Source: Clitopilus passeckerianus
Taxonomy: Eukaryota > Basidiomycota > Agaricomycetes > Agaricales > Entolomataceae
DNA: 64,000 nt
Direction: 5' to 3'
Assembly: GCA_944990035.1 (NCBI GenBank)
Contig: CALYLX010000013.1
Span: 186,001 to 250,000 of the forward strand
A model generated the notes under the pieces. The model did no database searches and had not been told where the DNA came from. It saw only the letters and a list, made by a program, of their open reading frames with translations. Shown here in pieces: positions 23,301-35,078 of the stretch (its first letter is position 1; every line of letters starts with the position of its first letter). The position numbers were made by a program, and so were the translations under genes.

Positions 23301-23767
23301 GTACTATCTCTCACCCCTGGCATGTTGCTGTGTTTTCCATCTTGTCTTCCAATCCTGATACGGTCGGCAATTCGTCGGCTTCTAAGCCTTGGTTATGAAG
23401 TTCGATTTGCAACCTAGCTACACTTACTGCAACGAGGAACAAAACGCAGGTGGTCGACATTAGGGCTGCTATAGAGTTCGAGTATTCATTCAAATCTCCG
23501 ACTTCATGTGTAGACGGGAGCAATTCACAGGTGCAAACCTCAGTTCGCCGTGATCATGCCGAGACGCTATCTCGCTCATGACTTGGCCATGCCCCCAACG
23601 CCGCGCTGCGGAAGTGATCAAATATTCCTTGGCATAGATGCACCAATCTCCTACATCTTATCCCGATTTCTACATGCCAGAACGGTAAGTAAACCCCGTG
23701 CCTGATTCTATGTTATAATCGACCATGATGATGAAATCTGAATCTCCCAGTCTACATCGTCTACGAC
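20365..23767. other. Long region without a convincing gene
   Basis: Several open frames exist but none is convincing. One at 21541-22107 (minus, 188 codons) is Pro/Ser-rich and overlaps long frames on both strands. The end of the plus frame at 21879-22244 (AAEEKFYDRLMAVVQGYDVV) looks protein-like and could be a gene remnant. A minus frame near 23311-23523 has a hydrophobic stretch (TTCVLFLVAV) ending at a GTAAGT donor but no ATG start. A 15-base G run lies at 21419. I do not recognise any family. Confidence 0.3.
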
Positions 23768-25115
23768 ATGAGCCGAGACCCGTGCCCTGCGGAGTGGAAT
23801 AAACCTCAAGTGCTCGTCGACGACGCAGACCCAAGGGTCGAGTATGGTGCAGGGTGGTATGATGATATCGGCGAGTCAACTGGTACTTTCGGCAGCTCTT
23901 TGTACGACACGACCCATCGGTTGAAGATTACGAATACGCCTTCCGCGGTCAACTTCACTTTCGGGGGTATGCATCTCACTACCTTTTTTTAAGAAGCAAC
24001 GATAATTATATATGGCGTTTGTTTAGGAACCTCGGCGAGCGTTTTGGGAGATCTGTATTGGGCTTCCACCAATGGTCTCTCAGAAGATCAGCCAGTAGAT
24101 CTCTCTGAGGCTGGCATAACTACGGCCTGTCTAGTTGATGGCCAAACAGCTGGTACTAGTATGGGACCTGACGTCCTCTGTGGAGCCGACAACCTTTCCG
24201 ATGGCGAGCACCAAATTTCCTGGAGTGCCGTTACTTCGAAGGGTAGCTCACTGGTCGTGGCTTGGGTCGACGCCATCCAGTATACGCCATCGTCAACTGA
24301 CCATGTTGAAGGCAACGACGTCCTCATAGTCGATGCATGCAACTCGGATGTTGACTTTGATCACAATCTGGATTTCTTCACTTCGTTCACCCGGCCTTCC
24401 AATTCCACCATCGAAGGACTGCCATTGGGGATTCGAGAGCGGTACAACGGTGTACAGACCAACGCCATCGGGGGTCAACTCAACTTTACATTTAAAGGTA
24501 ATGTGCCCGTCTCGCTTTGACGATGTTCACCTGGTCTTACCATACTTTGAAGGAACCAAAGCTCAGTGGATGACTACCATCCTCCCCGATAGCTCCCACA
24601 AGAACCCCGCCTCAGCAACATGGATCATCGATAACAACCCCGAGTGGAGCGATACCATTGAAATCCCATCCCCCACTAACACCACGGCCTACAACCATAT
24701 CTTGTTCGATACGCCCAACCTCAGTCCCCAAGGGACACATACCCTCTCTGTCTCGTATAAAGGGGATGCGGACTCACTCCCTCTCACCTTGTCCTATTTC
24801 TACGTTTACAACGGGAAGACCATCGATCCAAGTTCAACACCGGATGTTTCGCATGGTCATAATCGAACAGGCACAATAATAGGATCGGTACTGGGATCTT
24901 TGGGGGCTTTGGCGCTGGTATTGGTCGTGGGCTGGGTGGTGTATCATAGGAGACAACGAGGGATGGAGAAGAAGACCTGGGACACTGTTTGGAAGAAGCG
25001 ACAGCATCAACCGGAGGCACTGGAGATGAACTTGAAGTACGTATATTTTTCATTGCAGATCATACCTACTGCTCACACACTATATCCTAGTTCTCCACGA
25101 CCTGAAAAGGTTTAG
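23768..25115 (+). CDS. Single-pass membrane protein with two extracellular beta-rich domains
   Basis: This multi-exon gene encodes roughly 380-400 residues. Two related segments precede the membrane: PQVLVDDADPRVEYGAGW with KITNTPSAVNFTFGGT, and DVLIVDACNSDVDFDHNL with GGQLNFTFKGT. This repeated pattern (VDD.DP...Y...W, then FTF.G) is common in basidiomycete surface proteins predicted to have jelly-roll-like ectodomains. N-glycosylation sites such as NST, NTT and NRT are present. The transmembrane helix is IGSVLGSLGALALVLVVGWV, followed by a basic tail (YHRRQRGMEKK). Introns follow the codons for FTFGG (near 23967) and FTFK (near 24497, about 55 nt), and another lies before the last codons, which end EKV. 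No signal peptide is visible from this ATG, so an upstream exon is possible. Confidence 0.75.
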
Positions 25116-28100
25116 TGTTCACCTCTTAGGATTCCCTCACTTCTAGGTGATGTGTACATTGGACGTATTGTAGGGCCTGTACTTTGTATACTGTATTCCA
25201 TATCTCGAACGATTTGTTGACTATACACTAAGGCGTGCATGCTCTCAGGCATGTATATGTATGATGAAGAAAAATGCGGGGTAATCCACAGAACGGTTTG
25301 GGTGGGTTGGGTGTATGCGTAAAATGCGGGTGACAAGAAATGTCCAAGGTCCGGGTGCCAATCTCATGAGAAGGAAGGATCGTGGCGTCTTCATAGTCGC
25401 TTCTAATGGCACCAGCTCGAGCCACCAACGGCGTCTGGGAGGACTGAGAGGGGTAGAGCGAAAGGTCCTGCCCTTGCCCAAAGCCTCTTCCGAATTCCGA
25501 CTTCCGATTCAAATTCAATCGCCTGGAGTTTCCTCTTCTCTCCCTCTCCCTCCTCCTTCCTCCTTCCCAACTTCCTCTCAGCACTCGGATTCTCCAATCC
25601 CCTCTGCCCTCTATGGTATGTTCTCTCGGCTCCTTCAATCTCTCTCCCGTCGTCGCCTCTTGACCAACTCCATGCCTCGTTTGCATGTCGCAACGCCACT
25701 TCCAGGCTCTCTGCAGCATTCTGTGATCTCCGGCTTCAAGGTCCTCTCTATGTTGCTGGCCTCCGAATTTGGATCGAGGAGATCAAGTGGGAGATGGGTC
25801 AGGTTTGGCTGCCTAGCGGACACCTGCCGTGACGGTTTCGGTCTTGGTTCAAAGTTGACGTGATCAAACGCTGGAGGATTCTTGGGAGAACATCCTGTGG
25901 CCCCCGCTAAGGCAACCAGTGCTCTATGTCGAGCCCAAGCTGGCAAGGAAATTGCTTAAAGCTTTCCATTGAGGTTGACCTAGACGAAACAGAGCGCATA
26001 TATTAGCATATAGTTACTTCTTCAAGCAAGAGCAAGGAAAACATACCTTCTCTTCAACGAAGGCATCGGTCCCGGACATGGTGGGCATGAAGGTATAGGA
26101 ACAGGTGCAGGCGTTCGCAATGTTCTCCGATTCCTGGGCAGTGCTGCTGGACCAGGTTGAACCTGGAGGGTTGCAAGAGAGGATAGGCGCCAGATGTTCC
26201 TTCTGCTGCTAAGGCAGAATGAGGTGACGACCTTGTTGCTGTCATGAATTCTGCAGTTGTGGTTGAGTTGCTTGGGATGTGAAGCTCTGGTGAGCTGCTC
26301 GCTGTGGGCGCAGAGTTGAGCGAAGAACAGGCTGGTCGTATAAGCCAAGTCCGGATGAAGGGAAGGAACATCGTCCACAAGAAGATGACGAGAGAACAAA
26401 GGTACGTTCAGGAGCGAAGGTGGTGATTCTTCTCAATGCGTGGCAGCTGCTGGAATGGCGCTCTTCAACTCTACGGCGGGGTTGTCGCCGCTGCTGGAAG
26501 GCGCTTGCGATCGGGGAGTCTTGGTAGTAATTAACGCTGAAGGTAGGATGTCAGCTTCGGCCCTCATTTGTGTCGCAGGAGGATGTTGTGAAGGTCATGA
26601 AGCATCTGGAGTTGAATAGGTGCGTGTAGAGCCGATGGAGACTTGAAGAGGGGATTCATTCTGGTCGACGGGAGAGTTGCTGTTCCCGCCGCCTCCACCA
26701 TTTGCAGAAACGTCTTGAACCCAGGATGGGCTGGGAAGAGCTCGGCTTTTGCTCCCACTACTCCTGAGGGGGAGTGCAATGTCAATCCAGTCCCGTTCGC
26801 AGGAGGCGGTTGCGGCCAGGTACCACTCATACGCTCGTTACGTATGGCCAGATACCCTGGCGCAGACACCATGAGCATGATAGCAGTATGGATGACGAGG
26901 GTGACGCGTTGGCTCGGCGGCCATTCGTTCGGGGAGAAGAGGGCAGATAGGCAAGTTCAAAGGTGCAGGTGGGGATTTACTTCCGTGAGTAGTAGGTACT
27001 CGAGGATGAGCTGGAGGAGATGACATTGAAGGTCGTATGCTTGAGGTTCGGTTATAAGTTGTAACGGCAGGCCTCTGTTCTTGTAGCCCTGGCTGCTGTG
27101 GTTGGGGTGACCCTCGTGCCTTTGAGCCATACCGACGTTGGTATATGCACCCTGACAGATGAAGCCCGCTGGGGGTGTCGTAGATAGTAACCTCCGCCAA
27201 TACCAACGAATAGGGGGATAGAGCATAATGCGAAAGCTCGAACGGCGGAGCGCGTTGGCGTGGTCGTAGACCCCGCAACGAATATCTGAAGTCGCCAGGT
27301 GACTGGGTAGAAAGTGGTTGTTACACCTGCAGGCTGCCAACGTGGGATGTCCTGTCGACCCTCTTCCGTTGTCAGGATGTGCTTGTTGATAGGTACCGTC
27401 ATACGCCGGCTGGGTATGGGTAAATACCAGGATGCGAGTGCCAGAGTCACGTTTGTAGTCTGGCTGCAATTTCGGCGAAGAGGAGAGTTGACTCGACAGC
27501 TGGTTCCAGCAAAAGGAGAGCAGGAAGATGAGTTGAGAGGTGCAAGCGGCGATTTGCTTTCCGCAAGTGCCATATACTGGGGGCTGAAGCAGGCACTCTC
27601 ACGATATGCTTGTGGCCTTTTCTACGGGCTTCTGCAATTGCGGCACCTACTGCTGCTGATAAGCTGATGCTCGCAGCTGTGGAATGATGCCATCGTTGGG
27701 AAAGGTACCCTGACTTCGTCTGCAATTTCACCGGCACCGGTGTCGCGCAGAGTGGTTGTTGCTGATATCCACGGGTAGCGGGGAGAAACAGGACGTTGGC
27801 GCCCGAATGGCGATGTGCGGTCGTAGACTTCATTGCTGGTGGAGGTTAGGCATTTGCAGGTCGCAAGCACCACTTGGAAAACCTCATTTCTGAGGAAACC
27901 AGGGATATACTGCTGGGAAGCCTATAGGCTTTCTTGTACGGCAGCGGGTCCATGGTTGATGGGTTCGGTACATTTGGTCGCCGAGTGCCTAATAGAGGTG
28001 AGGAGTCAGCACATCCGGGACAAGAAAACAAGAAACAGCCGTATGAGAGGCTCGACTTCGAGAAGGGAAGTGCAGCAGCCGCAAGGGCCGCCCTGGTCGA

Positions 28101-28617
28101 ATGACAGAAAATACGAAAGGACAGAAAGAATGCGAACATACCATCGTGCAGCTGTACAAGCAACTTCGCATACAGAATACTGCTGACCACCTGGCGCAAA
28201 AACAAGCAAAGTCCTTAGGGGTAGTTGAAGCTTGAAGCCTGACGAAGTTGCCGAAGCTCGAAAAGACCGGAACGAAGAATCGTGGATTGTGAAATCCTTG
28301 TTTGGCTCTGTCGAATCTCAAAGGCAACTTGCTAGAAGTGGGCATTCCTTCTCACGGCCCTCTCCACTTCAATTCCCCATCCTCTCAACTTTTGCGTTTT
28401 GACTCGTCCAGAAAACTCTTTGATTCTTAGAGCTAGGAGCCGAAAAGGATACGGACTGAATCTCCACGTAGGCCATGCACTTACGTGCTTCCAAGATATC
28501 CCAAGCTCGACAACGATAGAGTAGCGAGGGACATACGTCTTGATATACCTTGAACACCCGCTCTCTAGACAACATTTGATTGATAATCTAAGCCTACTAC
28601 TTTGTCGTGCTACGCAT
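25116..28617. other. Uncertain region with overlapping minus-strand open frames
   Basis: Between about 25.9 and 28.3 kb several long frames overlap on the minus strand (for example 27052-27573 and 26838-27278) and could be exons of an unrecognised gene. I could not join them with a consistent phase or find a family. Near 26945-26995 and 27515-27565 there are two diverged copies of a segment of about 65 bases, so part of the region arose by duplication. A further Arg/Ser-rich frame lies at 25315-25863 on the plus strand. I do not annotate a CDS here. Confidence 0.3.
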
Positions 28618-30556
28618 CTACCGATGCCCCAGGAGATGTGGCGTGCTTTTATCTGGCTCGAGCAGTGCTGCCACGCCTTTATGACCTTTCTGGACGGCTA
28701 TAAGGTACGGTGTCGTCCCATGAGATCGGAAATTGAGATCAATCCCATTTACCCCAAGCAACGCCTTCACAATTGCCTCAGAGCCAGCATTGGCTGCAAT
28801 ATATAGAGGCGTTGCACCGTTGTTCTTGGGTAAATTGACATCGATGCCCGGTTGAGAAACAAGAAGCTTTACCACTTCCACATGGTCGTTCTGGGCGCCA
28901 ACGAAGAGCGGTGTTGAGCCGTCCTGGTATTGCGAATTGAGATCGATACCGTCTACGTCGATCAACAGCTTCACAACTGCCGCAAGCCCATTTCGGGCTG
29001 CAACATAGATCGGAGTAGCGCCGGTTTTTAGGTGGAAATTGGCCTCGACGCTGCCATGATTGAGTAGAAGCTTGACGACTCCCTCATGACCATTCTGAGC
29101 CGCAGCGTAAAGCGGTGTCTCCCCGCTATGCGTGTATGCATTTACCTCCACACCGCTGTGACCCAACAAGATCTTCACGACCCTCTCATGGCCGTTCCAA
29201 GCTGCGATGAACAGTGGAGTTGCTCCGTCACCCTTTGACGAATTGAGATCGATGCGGTCTTGTCTAACCAAGAGCTCCACAATTATCTCGTGTCCCTCCC
29301 TGGCCGCGACGTAGAGTGAGGTCCTCCCTTCGTGATCCTTGGAGTTGATTCCAAGTTGAGTGCCTCTACTGTGTCGATCGAGTAAGAGCTTCACGAGGTT
29401 AACGTATCCATGTTGAGCGCCCAGGAAGAGCAATGATCGTGCTAGCTCGATGTCCGCGTTCTGAACAAGGGACTCCAATATTGCCTTGTATCCGTATCTT
29501 GGTGCGGGCTTTACGGCTAGCGAGGGTATCTCCTGCACAGTAGTTGAGGCGCTGACAGGGGTACGAGCCCCAATCAGATGCCTCCCCATAAACCAATCAA
29601 CTGGATGGGGGATAATCTGATTGACAAAATGTCAAATAGAGGAATTTTTGAAGAGAATATTAACGAACCTGATCCTTGAGGGCGGCACCAAGCTGGTAGT
29701 CTTCTTCAATTTGGTCGTCAATCATCGCCAACCAGTCCTCATCGCCCTCTTTTTCAGCTTCCTCGATTTCTTCCTCTGTGAGAGGTGCGAAGAAGTGAAA
29801 GAACGAGACTTTCAGGGCCCGTGTGAGAATCGTTCTGACCTCTTGAAAAGCTGCCCACTTACAGCGGAGGTCTCCATTGACACGCTGGGTCAAATTCTTC
29901 CCCTTCTTCCAGTCGATTATAGTTCCTGTGGAAGACACTGTTACAAAGTCTCCCGAAGGCCCAATCCTCGTTCCATCATACTGGTAGGTCTTGAAGAGGA
30001 CGGAATTCTCGAAGTAGTCATTTGAGCTGAATTCAAAGAGAATTCTATATCCGGGTCCCAGTGGTGAATCTGAGTCGCCGAGATACTCCAGACGTATGTC
30101 AGCGAGGTGTTTGAGTGCGTCCTGATCGTGCTCCTCGATGAGGTCGTGGAAAGCAAGGTGATTGTCCAGAACTCGAGGCCAGAAGCTGGAAACGCCAATA
30201 ACAGCATTTTTGGAAGGCCGGGGTTGGTCTTCCTTGACGCTCTTCGAGGAGGGAGTTCCTCTGGAAATGGGATTGCCCAGCTTTTCGAGGAGCGGTCTCT
30301 GTAGGTCATGATACTAGGAGAAGATCCGATCAGACTCATGTCATTATATCATAATTATCATCGTGCCCACCTTCCTTTCGATTTCTAGGCATTCGAGCTT
30401 GCACCTGACTTGGAGATCATTCAAGGCCTTTTGAATCTCTCCGAGATCTTCGAATAACAGGGAGATATCTCCAGGCAAGCTGCTTAGATATTTGGTGCTG
30501 GATTCGGCCAAGTTTAACACCGTCGTCTGAGCCTCCTCGAGTGCATCAACGTCCAT
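28618..30556 (-). CDS. NAP-domain/ankyrin-repeat fusion protein
   Basis: Four exons (30371-30556, 29863-30313, 29669-29808, 28618-29616) join in phase to 591 residues. Residues 1 to about 260 form a nucleosome-assembly-protein (NAP1/SET) domain. They contain a helical start (ALNDLQVRCKLECLEIERK), SSFWPRVLDNHLAFHDLI, DALKHLADIRLEYL, GYRILFEFSSNDYFENSVLF, TYQYDG, a short SFFHFFAPL core, an acidic loop, and YQLGAALKDQIIPHPVDWF. From about residue 300 there are eight ankyrin repeats (GATPLFIAAWNGHERVVKIL type). NAP proteins chaperone histones H2A-H2B. Ankyrin repeats bind proteins. I know of no characterised NAP-ankyrin fusion. No frame break was seen. A broken paralog lies at 16183-17903. No clear nuclear signal was noticed. 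Confidence 0.85.
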
Positions 30557-31344
30557 AGATTAGCTGCAGGAGTATGGGGATGTTGTTTGAAGTGACCTCA
30601 ACTGGTTTGGCGAAGTTGTGCCAATATTGGTCATCGACAATTCGTGTGGTGGAGGACATCCTGACATCCTCCGCGATCACCGATCGATGTGTCTATACTG
30701 CGACTCGCAAAGCATGAATGGAGCAAACACCGAAATAGCCGGGGTCCTGATTCCGTCTATTGATGAAAAGAGGGTTCGTTCCCTCCACAACGTTCGGCGC
30801 TTAAGGCAAGCTTGACGATCGATTTTATCATTCGGGTAGATCTAGTGTTTTCTTCGGCTTTGATTGACCATAGAAACTTATGGAAGTTTAGAAGCCCTTT
30901 ACGAAGATTTCTGTGGAGAATGCCTGTGAGTTCCCAGATCACTTCAGTATCGTTTAGTCGCTGACCGATTGAGACGGTAGCCTGTGGGTGGTCCCTATGC
31001 CTTCTGGCCTGATATACTAAGCGATCACTGTCAATAATCTCTAGCATTATAATGTGAGTCGCCAGTCATGATTCTACAACTGATCTAATGACTTGTACTG
31101 GTGGCAGCGTCTGGTAGGCCATCGTCTCCTCACCCATTATTAGTCTGGAGATTGTAATAACCATCGTCACGCTAGCCTCTACGGCGCCCGAATCAAACCA
31201 ACGACCACAGCGAGCTCCAAAGTAAGGCCCGTTCTCATTGTATAGTACCACCGATCCGATGTTTCTGTTCCACTAGAACAAAAAGACCAGGTTTTGGAGA
31301 ACCTGAAGCCTCAATTTCCACTCAAGATCATCCGGCTTCCAGAT
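30557..31344. other. Intergenic between NAP-ankyrin and HET genes
   Basis: This is a divergent promoter region. A 96-codon minus frame at 30757-31047 has no motif. The open frame of the HET gene extends back to 31294 through non-ATG codons. Confidence 0.4.
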
Positions 31345-33084
31345 ATGGCTCTTGTCGACTTTTTTGCTCTCAAAAATCGACTTGACCAACAATTCACTAC
31401 GGATTTTCTCCCCAAACACCCGGGGTCTGTTGTCAATACTAAGACGATCGAAGACTGGGTCAATGAAAGGGCGGGATACGCCATCCTTTCACATCGATGG
31501 GGTAATGACGAGCTGACCTTTCAAGACGTTCAGAAGATATCGAATTTCTCCCGAGAAGGCATTGACGAGTACTTGGCGGCGGATGCATCAGATCTTGGAC
31601 CAGGCAGCCGTGCAGTCATCAATTACATTCACCAGCACAGTGTTCGTGGATCAAATACGACGAAGAATCGGTTGGACGAGTTGAAGCGTCTGTTACCCCA
31701 CCTTGAAGACCGACCTGGACTTGCGAAATTAATCAAATTTTGCGAGTTATCCCATTCACTCCATTGTGACTACGCCTGGCTAGACACTGGATGTATCGAC
31801 AAAACGAGCAGCACCGTACTTGAACGATCCATTCGGAGTATGTTCCAGTGGTATCGCTCTTCAAAGCTCTGCATTATACACCTGTCCCAAACTACTTTTG
31901 CGTCTGACCTTGAACACGACGCTTGGTTCAGTCGTGGCTGGACTTTACAGGAGCTCATCGCTCCCAGAGTCGTGAGGTTCTATAACAAAGATTGGATCAA
32001 CCTCTTAAAGGAGTCCGACGAGGATGGTGCAGACGATGAGATGGACTCCCTATTCACGCGCATCTCCCGTGTAACAGGGGTATCCGTCGAAGAACTCCGC
32101 AAATTCGAGCCTGGAATGCAGAACATCCGGGAGAGGTTAGCATGGGCGTCCTACAGGGAAACGACGGAGGTCGAAGATCTGGCGTATTGCATGATCGGAA
32201 TGCTTCGCGTCGATATCGCTGTTCGATACGGTGGAGAGCAGCGAGCGTTCTTCCGCCTTCAGGAGGAGATCATTCGAAAAACCAGGGATCACAGTGTATT
32301 CTTATGGAATGGCGAAGCTTCGCCCGAGAATAGCTTCTTTGCAGCGTCCCCGAAGGGATTTCTCCCTTTGGGATACGATATCGGCCGTTACACGGTTCCC
32401 AATCCATCCGCCTACTTTGACCCAGCGCACGGTTTCACCATTGTTCTTCCCTTGCACGACGTCCACCCCTCCACAGAAGTTCGTGAAGATGGCCAACTCA
32501 GCTTTGTTTTCAACCTGAAGCGCGCTGGCCCAACCGAACACCATACCAGGTTCATGGGTAGAGAGCATGCCAGTGTCCCAGCTGACGGTCCCAAGCCTCG
32601 CGGCAATGCAGTAACAATGCTGACGCGTCGAGATGGCACGCTCCGTTTTGCCCTCAGAACCAACGCAGGAAGGTTCATCCGATACTCCTATGTCAATGTC
32701 AAGACCGGTCCTGACGGCAAGGGGCCAACCACAAGTAACGCCGACAGCGATAAACCGAGGCGTTTCCTTGTACAGGCTCGAAAAGACGGAGGCTGCAACT
32801 TCGCCGTTATAGGCGGGCCGCCCGCCGAACTCTCGCAGGGCCTTGATACACAGGTCACCAAAGATTGGGTGTATGTGCCGGGTTCCAGGGAGGATGCGAG
32901 CAAGGAATCAGCCTTCAAATTTGCCGTTCTCGCTACAGGACCGTCTAATGAATCGCTCGGGGTTCTGCTTGTGGAGACGAACGATGGAAAGAAGGACCTT
33001 CCGTGTTTTCGTCGGGTAGCTGGCTCGCCTATCTTTACAGGTACTTGGCCTGCAGTAGCTGCACAGAAAGTCATCATCAAGTGA
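31345..33084 (+). CDS. HET-domain protein
   Basis: This single-exon gene from the ATG at 31345 (MALVDFFAL) encodes 579 residues. The HET domain of fungal heterokaryon incompatibility proteins is clear: YAILSHRWG at the start, then HCDYAWLDTGCIDKTSS, SIRSMFQWYRSSKLCIIHL, and DAWFSRGWTLQELIAPRVVRF. After it comes the conserved follow-on segment LAWASYRETTEVEDLAYCMI with GMLRVDIAVRYGG and AFFRLQEEII. The C-terminal 200 residues have no motif I recognise. HET domains trigger regulated cell death when activated, often with STAND partners. Four STAND genes lie in this window but none is adjacent. The upstream open frame begins at a TTG, so an extra 5' exon is possible. Confidence 0.9.
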   Translation: MALVDFFALKNRLDQQFTTDFLPKHPGSVVNTKTIEDWVNERAGYAILSHRWGNDELTFQDVQKISNFSREGIDEYLAADASDLGPGSRAVINYIHQHSVRGSNTTKNRLDELKRLLPHLEDRPGLAKLIKFCELSHSLHCDYAWLDTGCIDKTSSTVLERSIRSMFQWYRSSKLCIIHLSQTTFASDLEHDAWFSRGWTLQELIAPRVVRFYNKDWINLLKESDEDGADDEMDSLFTRISRVTGVSVEELRKFEPGMQNIRERLAWASYRETTEVEDLAYCMIGMLRVDIAVRYGGEQRAFFRLQEEIIRKTRDHSVFLWNGEASPENSFFAASPKGFLPLGYDIGRYTVPNPSAYFDPAHGFTIVLPLHDVHPSTEVREDGQLSFVFNLKRAGPTEHHTRFMGREHASVPADGPKPRGNAVTMLTRRDGTLRFALRTNAGRFIRYSYVNVKTGPDGKGPTTSNADSDKPRRFLVQARKDGGCNFAVIGGPPAELSQGLDTQVTKDWVYVPGSREDASKESAFKFAVLATGPSNESLGVLLVETNDGKKDLPCFRRVAGSPIFTGTWPAVAAQKVIIK

Positions 33085-33723
33085 TCAATAACGTATGTGA
33101 GGCTTACCTTGACAAAACCGACGTCTGAATTGACTAGATCCCCATTGTTTAGACCACTGCTCTCGAATTTACTGCCAGAATGCGAGAAATATCATGTTAT
33201 ATTGGTCTCTTGTACCTTTCCTCTCTACTACCAGCTGTTCTTCATGAGGGTATATTCAACCTCGTTACTAGAAGGCGCTCAGAAGACTTGGCTCCCAAAA
33301 CACATCCCGATTCCCCGCCTCCGGAATATGGTAGTATTGCCATCTAAAATAGATCAGCTAGTGAGCTACTGTTCTAATTGAGGAGAAGATGGCTCCGGTA
33401 GATAGCTTGCAAACTGCATGCCTCTGTTCGTGTGTGTGTACCGTGTTGGTACAGTGTGGGCTATCGCTGAAAAACGGATTCATCAGCACGACTGATTAAG
33501 GCTGCCAAATGGGGGTACTGAAAATGACAAATGGCTTGCAGAGCCGTTTGTCATTTTCCACTAGCTCCTCCCCGCCTTTGCTTGCTGGACCTCAGAGTCG
33601 CTGAATACTCGATGACTGAACAAGCTAAAGGCAGCTGGCGCAGGAAGATGTGCATATTTAAATTGGCTCTCTGTGGTCTGGATTGACCAACCAAAGTCAA
33701 CATCAACATCCGCACTATCAACA
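33085..33723. other. Intergenic
   Basis: This stretch contains the HET 3' flank and the OYE promoter, with an AT-rich ATTTAAAT near 33655. A short inverted repeat near 33519-33560 (AAAATGACAAATGGCTT with its complement GAGCCGTTTGTCATTTT) could form a hairpin. No gene was seen. Confidence 0.4.
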
Positions 33724-35078
33724 ATGTCCTCGACTGCAACGACCTCGAAGCTCTTCGAACCCTTCAAGCTAGGCAAGCTTGAGCTCAAGCACCGCGTTGT
33801 ACTGGCTCCTCTTACGAGGATGAAGGCCATGCCTAGCACCCACGTGATTAACACGCCCCTCGTGAAGGAGTACTACTCTCAGCGGAGCAGCGTACCGGGC
33901 ACCTTGGTTATCACAGAAGCAACAGCTGTGGCACCACAAGCAGCCGGCTGGAGGAACGGGCCAGGTATCTGGAGCGAAGAACAAGTAGCTGCGTGGAAAG
34001 AGGTATGAATCGCATGTTGAATCTCCGGCAAACAGTGCGCTAACACGAAACGCAGGTTGTTGACGGCGTTCACGCCAACGGCTCATATGCTTTCATGCAG
34101 CTCTTTGCTATGGGGAGAGCAGCACAGCCTGAAGTTTTGGTAGCCGACTCGCGAGACCCATCCATTCCATATAGTCTTGCCGGACCCTCGCCTATACCTC
34201 TATCCTCTGCACCCGAGAATGTGCCTCGAGAACTCAGCATTTCCGAAATCCACGAGTACGTGGAGCTTTTTGCACAAGCCGCTGTGAATGCAGTCAAGGA
34301 GGCCGGATTTGATGGAGTCGAACTACATCTTGCAAATGGGTACCTCTTGGATCAGTTCCTATCGGACCGCAGCAACCAGAGGGCCGACGAATATGGTGGC
34401 AGCGTCGAAGGTCGTGTGAAGCTCCCTCTGGAAGTCTTGGACCGAGTGGTTGAAGAACTCGGAGCCGAGCGGGTAGCCATTCGACTAAGCCCATTGAGTC
34501 CGTTCCAAGGTAGACATGCCTGTTATCGATATTAAACATCTGACTGACATATGTTCTCAGATGTTCTCATGGAGAACCCGGTTCCGACTTTCACCCATCT
34601 GGTGAAGGCTATCAAAGAGAGGCACCCTTCGCTAAGTTATCTCCACCTCATCGAGCCTCGTATTTCCGGGAACGACGTCGTCTCCGACCCCTCGTTTTCG
34701 ACACACTCCAATGAATTCATCCGGAACCTATGGGCACCCAGTCCTATAATCAGTGCTGGTGGATACAGTCGCGAAACTGCGATCAAACGAGCTGAAGCGG
34801 AGGGAGAGCTTGTCGCATTTGGACGTTGGTTTATCTCGAACGTAAGTCCTACTCAGCCTTGACACTTGGATTTTGTTTACTGATGCAACCTTATGCAGCC
34901 CGATCTGCCAACGCGTTTACAGCATGGCACATCCCTCACGCCATACAATCGGTCAACATTCTATAGGCCTGGTGATAGCGAAGATGCTGCAGTCGAGTAT
35001 ACAGACTACCCATTCGCGAAGTTGACAGATGTTCGACCCCCTCGGGATATCGCGCATGCGGGGCGGGCGGAGATATAG
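33724..35078 (+). CDS. Old Yellow Enzyme-type flavin oxidoreductase (copy 1)
   Basis: Four exons (33724-34002, 34056-34509, 34561-34841, 34899-35078) give 397 residues, the usual OYE length. The FMN-binding TIM barrel is recognisable: LFEPFKLGKLELKHRVVLAP, then LTRMKA, the MGRAAQPE segment, and the active-site helix VELHLANGYLLDQFL, in which His and Asn of HxxN bind the substrate carbonyl and Tyr is the proton donor. It is followed by RADEYGGSVEGR and GELVAFGRWFISNPDLPTRL. It should reduce activated C=C bonds of enones with NAD(P)H. A close paralog on the opposite strand lies at 50574-51924. The cellular substrate is unknown. Confidence 0.93.
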
